NCBI GenBank assembly: GCA_017964745.1
Contig: JAGCRJ010000032.1
Location: 1-5,842, forward strand
Source: Lachnospiraceae bacterium
Lineage (GTDB): Bacteria; Bacillota; Clostridia; Lachnospirales; Lachnospiraceae
Length of the DNA: 5,842 nucleotides
Reading direction: 5' to 3'
Shown here: one piece after another, positions 5,047-5,842 of the stretch
Layout of the letters: every line of letters starts with the position of its first letter
Position numbering within the stretch: the first letter of the stretch is position 1
Notes under the pieces: generated by a model
What the model was told of the DNA's origin: nothing
What the model saw: the letters and a program-made list of their open reading frames with translations, nothing else
Databases searched by the model: none
Made by a program: the position numbers and the translations under genes

Positions 5047-5814
5047 TCACATCTCTGAACTCTTACATTCGATCCGAACAGTTTTTATCGGGTCACAAAA
5101 AGTATAAAGACCTTGATAATTATATCTTTGAAAATCTTCATGGGAATACTGTTCTATTATTATTTCCTTATTAATCCCGAGCGAACTTAAATCCGTTTTT
5201 TCGATCATATCGTTAAGATCAACATCTTCATCGACAGCAATGCTGTAATGCATATAGAAATATCCGCTTTCCAGGCCCTCGGTAATATACGCTTCATCAA
5301 CAACTGTTCCAAGCGGAAGAAGATCTTTAACAGTTGTCCTGTCGCCCGGGAGATCATGGTCACCGAATAAGGGAACACTTACTTGGAAATAAATATCAAT
5401 CATTATATCGTCTTCATCAATCTGATAGAGTTCTTTAACCAGTTTCTCTGCATAATCGAAGACAGGTTGACTTTCAAAATTGGTATAAACGTCTTTTGAA
5501 ACAATATTTACCATTAACTGCTCAAAATCCGTATACTTATCAGCTTTGGTTCCGGAAGCGAAAACCAGATCTGTTTCGCGTTCCCCACTTAAATATGCAT
5601 TACATATATATGCATTAAAGAAATACGTAGAAAAATCAATATCGGGATAATACTCCGGAACCTTTTCGTTCAGTATTTCCAAAGCAGCTTCCTTTTCTTC
5701 CGCGCATTCAGGGTCCTCCCTGATCACCGTATAATCATTTCCGCATCCGGATAATCCTAAGATAAATAAACTAAAAACCAATGATGTAATAACGGTTGCA
5801 AATATCTTTCGCAT
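5047..5814 (-). CDS. Secreted lipoprotein of unknown family
   Basis: This 255-residue precursor has a classic lipoprotein signal: K3 near the N-terminus, a hydrophobic stretch at 5-20 and the lipobox LSGC at 21-24, so C24 would be lipidated and the mature protein anchored on the outer face of the membrane. The mature part is acidic, with Asp/Glu-rich stretches at 34-48, 133-140 and 195-205, and further cysteines at 37, 71, 240 and 250. I do not recognise the domain; strand-rich stretches around 139-150 and 183-194 suggest a mixed alpha/beta fold. The ATG at 5814 has GGAG (5826-5823) 8 nt upstream; the promoter would lie beyond the right edge. The gap to the next gene is 62 nt, but the sequence just past the stop stays open in another frame for 19 codons, suggesting a possible 3' frameshift (see findings). 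Function unknown. Confidence 0.85.
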   Translation of the reverse strand: MRKIFATVITSLVFSLFILGLSGCGNDYTVIREDPECAEEKEAALEILNEKVPEYYPDIDFSTYFFNAYICNAYLSGERETDLVFASGTKADKYTDFEQLMVNIVSKDVYTNFESQPVFDYAEKLVKELYQIDEDDIMIDIYFQVSVPLFGDHDLPGDRTTVKDLLPLGTVVDEAYITEGLESGYFYMHYSIAVDEDVDLNDMIEKTDLSSLGINKEIIIEQYSHEDFQRYNYQGLYTFCDPIKTVRIECKSSEM

Positions 5815-5842
5815 ATAAATATCTCCATTCGTAAATAATTCC

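Overview
The window looks like chromosomal DNA from a Gram-positive Firmicute of the class Clostridia, most likely of the Lachnospiraceae type. This rests on strong AGGAGG-type ribosome binding sites, some GTG and TTG starts, a lipobox lipoprotein, a stand-alone LytTR regulator paired with a DUF3021 membrane protein, and moderate GC judged by eye. The taxonomic call is inference. All eight genes lie on the minus strand, so the reading order runs from the right edge to the left edge. No RNA genes, CRISPR arrays, transposases, phage genes or origins were seen.

Right half (about 5814 down to 3098): a lipoprotein of unknown family, then a short alpha/alpha-toroid protein resembling prenyltransferase/squalene-cyclase repeat proteins, then an aminoglycoside-phosphotransferase-fold kinase. 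The toroid and kinase genes are only 21 bp apart and probably co-transcribed. The lipoprotein gene may belong to the same unit; its spacing to the next gene becomes normal if a one-base frameshift near its 3' end is assumed.

Middle (2881-3097): the only substantial intergenic region, 217 bp. It holds a perfect 11-bp direct repeat with a 20-bp period, two promoter candidates reading leftward, and a 10-bp inverted repeat flanking the ribosome binding site and start codon of the next gene. No convincing terminator follows the kinase gene.

Left half (2880 down to 1): a tightly packed run of five genes. They are a CPBP-family intramembrane protease, a LytTR DNA-binding protein without receiver domain, a four-helix DUF3021 membrane protein, a small membrane-anchored protein of unknown family, and the N-terminal two thirds or so of a PAF-acetylhydrolase-like alpha/beta hydrolase cut by the window edge. 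The first three overlap (10 nt and 4 nt). The LytTR plus DUF3021 pair matches the logic of LytTR Regulatory Systems such as HdrRM and BrsRM of Streptococcus mutans, where a membrane protein restrains an autoregulating LytTR activator. The paired direct repeat sits where such an activator would be expected to bind. The unusual part is a membrane-embedded protease as first gene, plus an orphan membrane protein and a lipase-like hydrolase as cargo. A membrane or envelope-stress response is a reasonable working hypothesis, but it is inference.
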